DNA from: Trachythela sp. YZ-2020
Lineage: Eukaryota > Cnidaria > Anthozoa > Malacalcyonacea > Clavulariidae
DNA: 64,000 bases
Assembly: GCA_016169945.1 (NCBI GenBank)
Contig: JADLSH010000388.1
Span: 4,910,501 to 4,974,500, forward strand
Direction: 5' to 3'
The notes beneath the pieces are model-generated. The model saw only the letters and a program-made list of their open reading frames with translations. It did not search any database and was not told the DNA's origin. This document shows positions 12,601-24,600 of the stretch, one piece after another; the stretch's first letter is position 1, and each line of letters opens with the position of its first letter. The position numbers and the translations under genes were made by a program.

Positions 12601-15600
12601 TAATTCCTACTTCTTGCAAGGCTCCCTTTAGAATACTCAAATACAACCTGTTGATATTTAGCTCTCTCAAAACGTTTAAATCTTATTCTAGGATGCAACT
12701 CCTTGGACCAGTTAGGTGTGGAAATTTTTTTCATCCCCAATGCACTAGGCATTTAATTCCTACTTCTTGCAAGGCCTTTAGTACTGGGATACAACTGATA
12801 TTTAGCTCTCTCAAAACGTTTAAATCTTATTCTAGGATGCAACTCCTTGGACCAGTTAGGCGTGGACATTTTTTTCATCCCCAATGCACTAGGCATTTAA
12901 TTCCTACTTCTTGCAAGGCCTTTAGTACTGGGATACAACTGATATTTAGCTCTCTCAAAACGTTTAAATCTTATTCTAGGATGCAACTCCTTGGACCAGT
13001 TAGGTGTGGAAATTTTTTTCATCCCCAATGCACTAGGCATTTAATTCCTACTTCTTGCAAGGCCTTTAGTACTGGGATACAACTGATATTTAGTTCTCTC
13101 AAAACGTTTAAATCTTATTCTAGGATGCAAAAATATCATGTCACAGACAGAAAGTCATATTTTGTTTCCAATGAATGTTATTGTGTCACGAATATAAATA
13201 TAATATGAATATATTCTATTGTGTCACAAATATAAATCATTTTTATCTACAGTTAAACTATGGTGTTGGAGTTAGATAGTCACTTATGCTTCATATTTTT
13301 ATTGAAATACATTATGTATAGGATGTTTTGAATTGCACCTCAATCGAGGCATGCAATAAATCACAATTATTTAAAAGCTTAGGCATGTGCCAAGGCATGC
13401 GCCATTTCCAGGATGGCCTATGACAATTGTGACAAGGTCTACAATACCCACCTTTATGCCCTCTTGTTTACCTGAATCCACGGTTTCTTCAGATTGCATG
13501 TTCCAAACAGACCATTTGTTGTTGTTGTTAAATAACGAACAACACAAAAATACATTTATAATTCTTCAAAATAGATCTTTGAACACAGAGATTATGGAAC
13601 TGCCTGTTGAAAACCTTTTTATATTTAAAACCTTTTTATATTTAATTCCTCCATAATAATAATAATTCATTCAAGTCATTTTCTCAGCATTGAACAGGAA
13701 GGTGTTTCCATACAAAACTAATATTTCATTCTCAATCTTGCCATTGATTCATGACCCACGTAGCACATGTGGAGTTTTTAATAAAACAAGGTTATACGAT
13801 GTGCTCAATGAGCCATTTTAGCAGGAGTTCCTTTTACCATCTTCTGAGTTTTCTTATGAGTGATTTGAGCATACACATTTGAGCATCCTCTTACTTCTTC
13901 ACACAAGCTATTTGAGCACCTGCTCATGAGCCATTTGAGCAGGTGTGTGATTTTGAGTACCAAATTATGATCATTTTCTCATTGAGCATTTTTTATCTCT
14001 TTTGAGCATTTGCTTTAACTTAAAGCAAAACATCAATGGTATTTGGATGCAAATAGATAGCTGTATACTGTTTCTGGCAAAACCTACTCTCATAATAATA
14101 TTATGACAATTCTGGCGATTGATTTATCAAGCAGAAACAGTAAAGATTCACATAAGATGGAAATTTAAGCCCAGGTCAGAGCAGTACAATGGATATTCAT
14201 AGTAATTTAACATGGATAAACATTAATCAATATCCATTTTTCAATGGTTATTCATCTGCTTTAAGCTGGACTATAATTTTTATCTTACACTTTGACAACC
14301 ATAGATAGATATAAACAGATTTTGTTTCTGATGTCAATATGTGATATAATCCTGTCAGCAAAATACAATACCATCATGATACATGCTTACCAAAAACCAC
14401 TTGGCATCATTGATAAATTGTACACTAACGAATCACAATAATAGTATTATACTGACCATTCCACTTGAACCAGCCATCATCCAATCCCAGTTGCCAGTTG
14501 TCTTTTGAAAATGTCAACAACAGGATGGAGTTTAGCATATTGTCTTTGATTTTAAAATAGAAAGAGATGGACATCAGACAGGCTTTCTAAGTGCTGATGT
14601 GAAACATGACTGTATACTGTATAAAGTATGGGAATTGATACTGTGACCCCTTTTTGGTTGAATACTTTTTTCACTTCTGTTAAGCTTCTAATAACAGCAT
14701 TGCTTTATACTGCATGTGCTATGCAATAGTTATATCCAAACTTTGATCCTTTCTCGTATTTTCCACTTTGTCTCCATGCAATATGCTATGCAGCATATTT
14801 ATTCCATGGATAAAATTTTTCAAGTTTGAATTACAGGATAATGTCACCAACATTTCTGGCTAAAATGTATGGTGAAGCTTTCTGTAATAAACAGTTCGCT
14901 GTGTGAAACTCGAATGTGTCTGCAAGTACCTAGAGTTTGAGGGGGGTTTTAACCTCTGTCTTATTACCAGAAGTAAAGAGTAGTGTAAATATCAAAAGGT
15001 TAGAACAGAAATAACAAAGAATATGAAGTAATAATCAAAATGTTTGAAAGCAACATCTACAAAAAGCAGTTTTAAATAGCTGTTCAATTTAAGATATATG
15101 TTAGTTCAGAGTTTGTTGAAAAATAATATTTAAAAATTACCATTGATAGTGTTACTATATTGTGAGCGGACTTTTGGTAACTAATTAATACTTACTCAGA
15201 GAACCACATGCACACATTAATTTAATTATTCTATTTGAACATGAAATGCAACTGGAGCATCACAAATGTACAATAGATAGCCATAAATATTAGTTCCAAA
15301 CTAACGGACAACATTTGAGATTTTTCATTATATTTTTCTTCAAATCTCACACCCCATTCCAAAAATTAGAGTAATACTCACTTCTGATTCCTGCGTTGTT
15401 TGATATGGTGAAAAACGTTGATGACATCTCGTATCCTTCGAGGAGACTCCTCGATTTTTGCGGCAAGAAAAAGGCATGCCATAGCATACACCTGTGAAAA
15501 TTGGCAGAAGAATATCGTCTGGATTACAGTGGACTACACAATGATGTGAAATGATAGATGTGGTTATGTGTAACACTGTTGTTTTAAAAACAAAGTCTGT

Positions 15601-16555
15601 ACATGTATATATCTGTACATATTGTCACAGCAATTTTTGTGAGAAGTTCAAACACTGCACAGCATTCACACCCTTGCGACCATTAGTCAGGACGGACAAA
15701 CCAAAGCACACAAGTGCAAGATTGAGGGAGTGAGGGCCGGCCTTGGCAAATTGGGGTAACGTGAGATGAGAAAATTCTAGGTGGTTTTCTTACTATCAGC
15801 ACATTTTCACTGGCTGGAAAGTTTGGAAATTGGGCATTTTGAGATTATAAAGATTTATAGGAATAGTTTAGAGTATGAAATTGCTGATTTAGGTTGTGAT
15901 TCTCAATATGGACATTGTCTTAGTACGAAAATATACAGTTTTATATTTATACAAAGAGAAGCAATTGTAAAGTACATTTTAAGATTTACAAACTTTCAAT
16001 TTAATACTTTTATAATTATTTATGAAATAAGTATAAGTATCCATACCTCAACATCGTGGCGAATGAGAGATTTCGAGTAATAAAATCGCTGAAATAGAAC
16101 CTGGCCTGTCGCCATTGCCACCTACATATTCAACATGAAAAGATTAGGACCGAAAAATTTGGTTGAAGTGCTTTTGGGGAACCGAAATACACAGGCATTT
16201 TTGAAGCTAAAAATCGATTTAAAAACCCCAGAAAGATGCAAAAAAGCTCTTCTAGAAAGAATTTAAAGACCTTGGTGTTCTGAAAGCTTGATAAATTGGC
16301 CCAAATGCCTGCGTATTCGACCCCAAACAACGAGAAATAATACGAACAATTCAGTTTTACCTGAGGTAGTTTGAGAAGTATGCCTGCAGTTTGAATATAT
16401 TCGCATCCAACGACTCGTAGATCCGTTTCCAGTTCGCTACCAAGTCCATCCAAAGCCGAAGGTGTCTTCTCGAGTTTTTCTGTCGGAATAACGCAGTTTT
16501 CTAGTGAGATAAACACGCCTCTGTAATCGTTAAGTTTTGACCGAGTGGACGCCAT
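6656..16555 (-). CDS. CCNL1: Cyclin L (complete, 10 exons, 481 aa)
   Basis: Exons in transcript order: 16555-16361, 16121-16047, 15491-15382, 11258-11174, 9739-9636, 9285-9186, 9071-9009, 7573-7444, 7330-7240, 7148-6656; total 1446 bp, one open frame. Exon 1 starts [15 protein letters not shown] and carries the L-cyclin [20 protein letters not shown] segment. The two cyclin folds follow: [51 protein letters not shown], then [20 protein letters not shown] and [13 protein letters not shown]. The last exon is an Arg/Ser-rich tail with [16 protein letters not shown]. This is the architecture of cyclin L1/L2, nuclear-speckle cyclins that partner CDK11-type kinases in transcription and pre-mRNA splicing. 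Human CCNL1 is 526 aa. Whether this is pre-duplication cyclin L (equally related to L1 and L2) I cannot tell; the symbol is for the family. Introns 3, 4 and 7 carry repeats. Confidence 0.95.
7661..8293. mobile_element. TIR element CAGAGTTGCAAAA, interrupted by a SINE pair
   Basis: Left end CAGAGTTGCAAAA, right end TTTTGCCACTCTG; flanks both carry tgtggtgg, suggesting an 8-bp hAT-type duplication. The interior matches the copy at 34520-34796 in order along most of its length. It is split at 7783 by the 324-bp insertion at 7784-8107. It lies in cyclin L intron 7. Confidence 0.7.
7784..8107. mobile_element. Inverted pair of tRNA-derived SINEs with 13-bp target duplication
   Basis: ACTAGACTAGTCA occurs exactly at 7771-7783 and 8108-8120. 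Between them, two arms are inverted: each runs from gtagatgg/ccatctac through atttacac-type tail to ggtctaataaatg and gaacagctgcg. In the loop lies a tRNA-like head with gttggttagagcgctgc (A-box-like) and ggttcgatttctgcc (B box). The long staggered duplication fits LINE-mediated insertion. The head is not a functional tRNA: the cloverleaf is incomplete. Confidence 0.75.
8446..8828. mobile_element. 383-bp fold-back element, near-perfect palindrome
   Basis: The left arm starting CTCTCGGTTTCAGTTTGC is matched in reverse complement by the right arm ending at 8828 along almost the full half-length of about 190 bp, with a short asymmetric centre near 8630. TA flanks both ends, fitting a Tc1/mariner-type target duplication. 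Located in cyclin L intron 7; no coding capacity. Confidence 0.8.
9740..11173. other. Cyclin L intron 4
   Basis: Apart from the fold-back core word at 10111-10150 and the 137-bp tandem duplication at 10286-10557, I see only AT-rich unannotated sequence. Confidence 0.5.
10286..10557. repeat. Two-copy tandem repeat, about 137 bp unit
   Basis: The unit runs from gaaaacttgggggagggcacg to acacactgtgta, first copy from 10286 and second from 10423, with only scattered differences. It lies inside cyclin L intron 4 and explains a long forward frame there. Confidence 0.85.
12535..13128. repeat. 144-bp minisatellite, about four units
   Basis: The word ggatgcaactccttggacc recurs at 12691, 12835, 12979 with the array closing at 13123, an exact 144-bp spacing; a diverged first unit begins near 12535. 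Units alternate between gcgtggacattt and gtgtggaaattt versions, giving a 288-bp higher-order pattern. As 144 is divisible by three, the array keeps a 185-codon frame open by chance. In cyclin L intron 3. Confidence 0.85.
13131..15381. other. Remainder of cyclin L intron 3
   Basis: Between 13800 and 14010 the words tgagcatttgagca repeat irregularly, a short degenerate tandem repeat. The rest is AT-rich with no recognised gene or element. Confidence 0.5.
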
Positions 16556-17215
16556 TTTTCGCCGAAGCACAGCTGAACGAGTGAACGTCCAACGAACGTT
16601 TTTCGAACGCAACGATTTCATCGCTCGAAAGCTCTGCGTGGGCAAAGTCGGAAATTATCGTGTTTTGCTAAACAATTTAAATTTACTAAAATCCGAGCAA
16701 ATAAACAACTCTTAGTAGTTATTTTTAACTTGAGAGAAACCAACATTTTTTAGAGAAATTTCTATTATAGTTTTGAAGTTAAACTGCTCAAAATGTTTTT
16801 GTATTTGCCGAAATGAAACTTTACAAACGACCACTGTCGCAATCACTTCGTATCACGTTTGACGGATGGTATTTTGTACCGTGCCCATTTTGAAATAAAA
16901 ACGTCAAAAAATGCGATTTTAATACTGTAAATTTGGAATATTTCCCTCAAAAAGCAAGATAGGGCAGCATATATGGTTATTGTGTTACGCTAAAGTATAA
17001 TTTATATGAATAAGAAGCTCTACTAGAATAATACACTATAATTTGAAATACTCATAAAATAATCTATAAATTTTCTAAAAATATATATTCCAAAAATGAC
17101 GTAATGCTAATATGAAAATAATAGTAATCTTTCATGTAATCTTTGCAAACTTTTCCAAACTCCAAAGTGGAAGCTCCATTAATAAAATGGAAGAACAAAC
17201 AAATTGTGTTTTGAA
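16556..17215. promoter_or_regulatory. Divergent promoter region between cyclin L and C3orf33 homologue
   Basis: The cyclin L start codon (16555, reading left) and the C3orf33 start codon (17216, reading right) are 660 bp apart with no other gene between. Both 5' UTRs and a shared or back-to-back promoter must lie here. No TATA box or other named site can be assigned with confidence. Confidence 0.6.
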
Positions 17216-20200
17216 ATGGTGGATAAAAATAGAAATGACTCATCAGGGAAACAAGAGCAGTTGGTTTCGACCAGTAATATTTTGAATAAATTTCAGATAT
17301 TTCTGGACAATAATATACGAATCATAAGAGTGAGTAATATTGTGTGACAAAATAGGTCTCAAATGAAAAATAAATTTTGATCGATAGAATGGGCATATGG
17401 ATTGCACATAAAATTGTTTTTCATTTATAGTATGGAAGCTGGATTATTGGGATCCTTGGTTTGGTAATAATTATTAGAAGAACTTATGCTGTAAGTAAAA
17501 TTGCTGTGTTCAAGAAGATCAAAGGATAATGCTACAAGTGAAAATTACTAGCACCTGCAGGCTGCAGAGCTGCTGGGGGCTTCAGTGGTTCAGTAACCTA
17601 TCAGTATCTCTTTTCACGCTAATCATGCTTTCGAACAGAGTTAAATCTCTGCCAAATACGTTGGTGTCTTTCTTCATTCCTCAGGTGTAAAAGTTGGCAG
17701 GGGTAGTTTAGATATTTCAAACCTTTTAAAGAGCCAATCTAAGTAATATTATAATAAGTAAAAGTGAAATATCTGTCACTAATGGAATAAACCTGAAGAT
17801 GATAATTGATCGAGGCATTTGGTCTCAAAAGAAAAAGTGGGTGTGCCATTAGGAGAGATTTAAAAGGTTGAAGCTTGATCATCAGCCTAACAAAACAAGG
17901 TGAATAAGATATTACATCAAGGCTTATCTGACCATGGAAGGATTACTCTAATACCTTGAGTATCTTCTTCTTCCATCAAGATTTTTTCTCGGCATCTCGT
18001 TCAATAGAACTAATAGTAGAAGGTGTTTGTAGATGGAATATGCGAACGAAAATTTATATACATTTTTAGACCTAGCCAGGAGCAGAAAAATGCAACTTTA
18101 GGCCCTCTGGTCTAAAACTGTATATAAATTTTTGTTCGAATATTCCATCTACAAACACCTACTATTAGTTCTATCGAATGAGATGCCAAGAATAAATTTT
18201 GATATTTACCCATACCTTAATACTGGCATCACTCCCATCATATGTATACAAATTTGTAGTTAACACTCAGCAACTGGACTCTGTAGCTCAGTTGGTTAGA
18301 GCACTGCACTGGAATTGCAGGTTCGATTCCTGCCAGAGGGGATCCTGGCTAGGTCTAAAACTGTATATAAATGTTCGTTCAAATATTCCATCTACAAACA
18401 CCTTCTTCTTCTGCCCTCTGTTTCCCTGTGAGTCTCTTGAATCACCCTCCATAAGCTCAATCTCTTCTGTGATCTTCCATCACTCCATCTTATACTTTGT
18501 CTTCATCTGGATCTTTTTCCTCTTACAGATTCCTTCCATGCTCTCTTCTCCAATTTTCTATCATCCATTGTAATCAAATGTCCAAACCATCTCATTCTTT
18601 CTTCTTCTAATTTCTTGACTATGCTTTCTACTTCAGCTCTTGTTCTAACCTCCTCGTTTGTAAGATTTCTACTTTACTTGCCTATGCTTTGTCAAACATC
18701 CTTGTTTGTAAGATGTTCTCAGAGTGATTTTCCTTGTGTCCAGCGTGACATTTTCATCTCAGTTCTCTCCAATAGCCTCTCTTCCCCAATGGATTTCAAC
18801 TGTAATTCAGTAATTCCATAAAGGATTGCTCCTACCTCAATGGAATATCATAAAGTATAAACTATTTATTCTCTCTAGCTGCATCATTTTACCAAGCATG
18901 CACGCATACCTGAAATCTACTTCAGAAACAATGTCGCGTTAGCTGGGAAGGTCGTGAAAATCCATAGTAATGGCCGTCTGGGTGTCCTTCATTTGCCCTT
19001 ACTGTGGAGAGCTCGGTTAAATTATATCGCAAATACAGGTATTAGAACGATGCTCTAATTATGGGCTAACTTGACGTGGGGTGGGTTGCGCCAATATTAA
19101 CCCTTTGCGTAAATGCTAATATAAGTTAAAACAATGAGTGACTGGTGGCGCGGAGAATACAGTGGAATTTTCAAAAGAATGAAAAGACAATGGAACATTC
19201 CAATCACTGAATCGTGAGTGGATGGCACTACAGGGTGTCCCAAAAAAGTCCCCCTTTTGAAATCACTCTTTTGTTGTTAAACGTGCGTTGTTATACCTCT
19301 GGGAATTTAAAATAGCTTCTAAAACGAACAGCAACACAAAAATGTCAAATTACAAATTCGTCTTACCGTCAGTTCGAGTAAGAATGGTTCAACTGACTAC
19401 AGAGCAACGTTCATGTATAATTCAATTAAATTCCCAAAGGTATAATAACGCACAAGAGTGATTTCTAAAGGGGGACTTTTTTGGGGACACCCTGTACAGT
19501 ATTGTTAAGCTAAGTGTTATGGCTGTCATGCAAAGTGCCCATTTTGTAAAGTTGTACTTAAATTAATAAACCATTCAACATCTGACGAATTTTATAGAGG
19601 TTTGTGTTGATATATGTCGTCCTTATACGTTGGTCTAATTCCATTCTTTACTGACTCCTTTTCAAAATATTGTAATGTTACGCGTTAAAACAGTAATAGA
19701 AGACGCATTTCAATTGCCTGCATTCAACTGAATACCCTACACTGATTTCTTTTCTAATAATATAGATTCAAGCTTGTTAAATGTTAACGTAACTGGCGTT
19801 GAATTACAAAGTGGTGGTCTTGAATTCCTGAACTCCCAACTTGCAAACAATATTATTAAGTTTCAACTTCTTGGCAAGGACGAGTGTGAGAATATAGAAT
19901 CGATTGTCTACCAAAATAAGGTGTGTGTGCGTGTTAATATGCGAAAGCTAGTAGCTTTTCGAAATAGAAGAATATCTTAAGATAACATTGTTTCCTAGCC
20001 ATCTTTCCCGAATGTGGACAACCAGGAAACGTTGTAAATACATTGTTGTAAATACATTGTTTCCTAGCCATTGTCTCCCGAAGATGGACAAACCAGGAAG
20101 CATTGTTTTAAATACATTGTTTCCTAGCAATGTCTCCCGAAGGTAACCAGGAAGCATTTTTACGCAACATTAATAGCATTTAGGGAACAAAATGTTTTAA

Positions 20201-20500
20201 ATTGTTTGGGAACATTTTTCTTGCTTCCTGTGAAGATTATTGCGAAGATGAAGAATTGAGGTATTTTTTCAGGGCTGGTTAAGACGAAAATCCTGTATTA
20301 ATGAAGATATAATCGGTCATGGTTTTGCCACGGCAAAACATGTTCCGTCTGTATCCCATGTGAAGGCATATAACCAGCTTATTGAAAGATTAGTAAGAGC
20401 TGAAGTCAAAGCAGTGAAGAAAAAGTCTGGTATTTGGAAAGATGAAGTAAAGGATGGCAGAACTTGGTCGTGGTTTAAGAAGAAAATATTTAGAAAGTGA
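17216..20500 (+). CDS. C3orf33: C3orf33 homologue, predicted mitochondrial membrane protein (complete, 5 exons, 238 aa)
   Basis: Exons 17216-17329, 17431-17490, 18879-19038, 19766-19920 and 20273-20500 sum to 717 bp in one frame. Exon 1 begins MVDKNRNDSSGK and ends in NNIRIIR; exon 2 encodes one membrane helix (YGSWIIGILGLVIIIRRTYA); exon 3 has IPEIYFRNNVALAGKVVKI; exon 4 has VTGVELQSGG and IKFQLLGKDE; exon 5 has GWLRRKSCINEDIIGHGFAT and ends WFKKKIFRK. This is the domain order of human C3orf33: an N-terminal transmembrane helix followed by a nuclease-like (SNase/OB-type) fold without obvious catalytic residues. From memory, recent work places the family in the mitochondrial inner membrane; that is not shown by the sequence. 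AATAAA at 20705 is a likely polyadenylation signal. The human protein is somewhat longer. Confidence 0.9.
17991..18187. mobile_element. Inverted pair of SINE tails (fold-back)
   Basis: The arm ggcatctcgttcaatagaac...gtagatgg at 17991 is mirrored by ccatctac...gagatgcc ending at 18187. Same SINE family as at 7784-8107, 18272-18402 and 53749-53846. In C3orf33 intron 2. Confidence 0.75.
18272..18402 (+). mobile_element. tRNA-derived SINE, forward copy
   Basis: A tRNA-like head (TAGCTCAGTTGGTTAGAGC A-box region and GGTTCGATTCC B box) is followed by gctaggtctaaaa and the tail ending in ccatctacaaacacctt. The head lacks a proper anticodon arm, so it is not a tRNA gene. Confidence 0.75.
18405..18830 (-). 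mobile_element. LINE reverse-transcriptase 3' fragment
   Basis: Read on the minus strand, it encodes with frame breaks a segment including KKLEEERMRWFGHLITMDD followed by a basic KRSR-type stretch and RWSDG, typical of the C-terminal end of LINE ORF2 proteins (WYGHV-like motif). Truncated at its 5' end and dead. In C3orf33 intron 2, adjacent to the SINE cluster. Confidence 0.65.
19231..19494. mobile_element. Mariner-type MITE, 264 bp
   Basis: Ends CAGGGTGTCCCAAAAAAGTC and its complement, flanked by TA on both sides; the inverted arms extend about 70 bp. Inside, near 19387, a short frame MVQLTTEQRSCIIQLNS resembles the N-terminal start of mariner transposases, so it derives from an autonomous mariner by internal deletion. 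In C3orf33 intron 3. Confidence 0.8.
19981..20160. repeat. Tandem cattgtttcctagcc repeat
   Basis: Three units of about 65 bp with acattgtttcctagcc and gtctcccgaag words. Related isolated words recur near 20930, 21180-21240 and 27800-27880. In C3orf33 intron 4. Confidence 0.65.
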
Positions 20501-21335
20501 TTAATGTATACTACTATTATGTATATGAGCCATTCATTATTGAATATCGCCATTTGAAAGTTACTGTATGAAAATCACAGGAATATATTATCTTATAGAG
20601 CAGAAATACTACTAATATTGTAAGTAGAAACAATGCATTCCTCAGATCATTTGCAGTAATTCTACACTAACAGTTAGTCAGTAAAACTAATTCTTCTATT
20701 CTACAATAAATTCTTGTTATATAACATTCGTTTTTCCAAATTTTCCTCTTAATTGAATGTCCATTATTCCTGCGCTAAAACTAAATTGTACTATTTAACA
20801 GTACTAATATTCTGCGAGAAAACACTAGAACTAAAACTGCTACTTTATTCCCGGAAATTCCAGTAAAGAACTGCCCATGAAGGGCTATAAAATTTGCCTA
20901 ACACTATAGAAAACATTATTACGGAAACATAGTTCCTAGCCATGTTTTTCAAAGGTGGACAAACATCGACACATTTGTCAGCAAGAGTCATTAGAAACTG
21001 GCTATGGAATATCTCTATACATACAGGTTGAAGCAATGAAGAAGGTTGAAAGCTAAGAAAACAATGGTTGAAAGAAAATAATCGCACTGACGCACTCGCC
21101 TATGGTTCTGAATTCATTGGATTTTTCTCGGAGAAGAAATTCTATTTCCGTAAAAATGTTTTCGATGGTGCGCAAATAGGGAAACATTTTAGGAAACATC
21201 AACATTTTCACATTTTTTCGCAATAATATTTCCTAGCTTGGCGCTTGCAGGCTTAATTGGCTTAAATTCAATAACGTTTAATCCGGCCGGCACTGTTCAT
21301 ATCTTGTACATGCCTGTTTCTGCCTATAAAGTGAT
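20501..21335. other. Convergent 3' flanks of C3orf33 and SLC7 gene 1
   Basis: No gene. AATAAA at 20705 (+) can serve C3orf33; a minus-strand AATAAA at 20844-20849 could serve the SLC7 gene, in which case its 3' UTR would span the MITE at 21336-21666. The pairing is inferred. Confidence 0.45.
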
Positions 21336-21666
21336 GGGCCGTCTCAGAATTTCGACACTTTTTCCTATATGAATAACCCGCGAAAAACCGTTACCTCCCC
21401 CCAAAAATATGAATTTCTCTGTTGTAAGAAGTGTTGAATTTTTTACCACATCACTTAGCTTAGTTTTCGTATGTCGCCGACAGTCGGCAATGAGCGTTTT
21501 CCGAAAAAATTTGCTTTGTTGTGACAGTCTATGTCTATCAGTCTATGAACATTGGTTATAACAAATCATCACAAAAATCGACACTTCCAATTTAAGGATA
21601 TTTTCGCGTTGATTGTTCACCTCCTCCCCCTTTACGCGGGTTATTCATATATATTGCGACGGCCCC
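21336..21666. mobile_element. TIR element GGGCCGTC..., 331 bp
   Basis: Left end gggccgtctcagaattt and right end complement aggggccgtcgcaatat are imperfect inverted repeats that share tatgaataacccgcg further in. Flanks taaagtgat and taaaatgat differ by one base, a likely 9-bp duplication. The interior word tatgtcgccgacagtcggc recalls the MITE at 32444-32571. The element starts only 10 bp beyond the SLC7 stop codon. Confidence 0.6.
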
Positions 21667-21675
21667 TAAAATGAT

Positions 21676-24600
21676 CTAATGTTCAACATATCTTGGTTCA
21701 TCGTCATCATCGCCATCATCAAAATCACCATCAAGTGGTTGTTTGTTATTCTCTGGTTGTATTTGTTTCGTATCATACAGTGTATCAGGAGGTGGAGGCA
21801 TTATCAACTTTACGTCATCTTTACCACTGGAGTCATTGTCTTTACCTTCTACACTGTGATGTATTCCGTAGATAAAGTATATTATCAGACCTATGAATGG
21901 AAACGATAACTAGATAAAGAGATGCAAAGCTAAGTATCTTATACAGTCCAACATATCGATTTAATATAAGAGCAAATCTCTTTGAAACTAAAACTAACTT
22001 TATCTATACTGGAGTCCAGTAAGAGTCCGCCCTTATTGGTTCAGTCTCTAAAACAAAACTAGCTATAACTATATTTATGTTGGATTGCTCTATCAGTTCA
22101 AAACTGTTCTCTTTAGATATTGAGCAAAGGACATCCCTTATTGGTCCAAGGTTACTGCAGGTAGAAACCGCCAGTATCCGGAGAATTATACTGGCAGCAT
22201 TCTTTTCACTTACAACTGAGGCAAAATATTACTCAGACAACTGCATATCGCAGGAATCGAACCTCGGTCACAGAGATGAAAGATTTGGTTCTGGTTCGGA
22301 TTAATGTCTTTGCCAGACTATTTAATACTATGCTGTTATGGAAACGTCTTTGTAAACGTCCAACAAATATTCCTGAACTTACCAATGACCAGCCATACAG
22401 CAAACCGTATCCAGGTCATGTAGGACAACTTTAGGAGTAGAAATATATTCACCATTATGCTGGCCAGTGGAAGTACTGGTACACATGGTACTGTGAATGG
22501 AAACCTGGCACCATTGGTAGGCTGTAGTACCATTATAACCACACCCATCACTATCACCACCCCACTGAGTGTCAACGTTGTTATAGCCCATGGGTCCTCC
22601 CCTCGAAGATTGCCCCAGGCACCAATGAAGACCGCACTCATCCCTCCCATACCGAAAATGATCAACGCCAGCGATGCGGTTGCTATGCAACTGGTCCGCG
22701 TGTCTGGTTGACCTTCCGAGCTATCGGTGATCGGGTTGGATTTTGAATACGCGGTATTTGATGAATGCGGGCTCGAGGATGAAATACTTGATGTATCGAG
22801 CTTCAAATAATCGTGAAAGGCGTCCGGGTTAGCCTTGCAGCAAAAAACTCGGCTCGCAAACATGTCATTGCTAGATTCTTCTATACTCTTAATTCCAGGT
22901 TGAAAGCGAAGGGCTACTACTGAAACAGCAACTAGAGTGTAGGCCATTAGGGTACCAATAGAAAGCATCTCTACGAGTTGGTTTAGGTCAAAAAGTAGGG
23001 CTATAAAAGCTGCTAGAATACTGGCTGCCACGATTGCCCGAGCTGGTGTACTGGTTGTTTTGTTCACTTTGGAGAGATATGAGAAGAGTAAGCCGTCTTT
23101 AGCCATCGCGTAGATTATCCGTGGCACTGCAAAGGTCCCGCCAAGCAGTGCACCAAATAATGCGGCGATTCCACCCGCAATGATAATATACTGCGCAGCC
23201 TAGTAACAATAGAAATAGAGACTATTATTACCAAGCATTCACATTGAGATTTAAAGCAAAAACAAAACCAAGTTTCACTTCGAAAATACCGGAAATGGCC
23301 ATTCTGGACTTAATTCTAAAATTCAAAATTTTCAGGCGCAGCGACCCCCTCGCTATTTAGGTACCCAAAAGAATGACTAAACAATTTGCCTTAGCCTCGC
23401 CACTGCCTCACAGTGGAAATGGGCTGCTCTAAGTTTTTCTTATATAGGATGACCCCTGCATCATTAAACAGTCAAACTTCACATTACCTTGAAAGCGTGG
23501 TCTCCAAATGCGTGCGCCAGTGGAGCTTCTTCTTTGAGATCACTAAAAGGCACCATCATCGTCAAGACCGTCGCCACCCCGAAATAACAAAAGAATGAGA
23601 TAAGCAGTGACAGCACGATACTCAGAGGAATATTTCGACGCGGGTTGACAGTCTCTTCACCCGCAGTCGCAATTACATCAAAGCCCACAAAACAGAAAAA
23701 GCAACTCGCGGCACCGGCGAGGATGCCCGAAGCTCCGAACGGGGCGAAATTCTGTCGTGGGGTCCAGTTTCCGGTGTCGACATGCCAGAGACCGACGCCG
23801 ACAATGAAAACGACCACGACTAAGTTAATAGCTGTGACGACCTTGTTGAATACCGTCGAGTGATGAGCTCCCATGCATACTATGACCATCACAAGAAGTG
23901 GCATTAGCATGGCCAGGAAATCAGGGTAAGATCCGATTCCGTCAACTTTCCATGAACCTAAAACAAGCAAGAATATAAACAGTGGAGGATTAAGGTATGT
24001 TCACACGGTGCGATTTGTCGGGCCGATTTCAGATGCACGTTAATGATATTTGAAAAATACGTGGCAAACGTCATCTGGTGACATCATCAACTGAAAATAT
24101 TCGTCATTAACATTCAGCAAAACCTAAAATCGGCCCGACAAATCGCTGTGTGTGAACGTACCTTTACCAAATAGGCAGAGTATGCAGATGCCCACAGGCC
24201 AGGGCTTTCAAGAAGCCCGTGATTTTCAGAGAATGCACTTTTTATTAGAATGCACTTTTTGACATTAGATCAGCAAAACAGCCTGAGAAAGCGGGAAACA
24301 GCATTTCCGAGACCTTAAATTTCCAAATACTTAGGCAGAACATGGTCCGGACCTCGCTAGAAGATGTGTCACCGTTTACAGGCGTGAAAATATCATTCTC
24401 AAGGCCCGCGAATTTTACCTAGCATTTTTATAAACATTAGCGAAGAAACTATGAATAAGTGAGTTTGACTAAGCACTTTCGTGCGGCAGCTAGTGCTCAA
24501 CCGGCATTTGCCAGAGTGAGAAAATAATGTCAATTTTTTCAATATATTAAGTATATTTTGTATACTAGTAGTCTTTGGTGGATCGCCATCCAACTACACT

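Noticed and set aside
12651..13208. 185-codon forward frame
   Set aside because: Created by the 144-bp tandem repeat, in an intron.
18272..18345. tRNA gene
   Set aside because: A and B boxes are present but the anticodon arm is incomplete, and a SINE tail follows.
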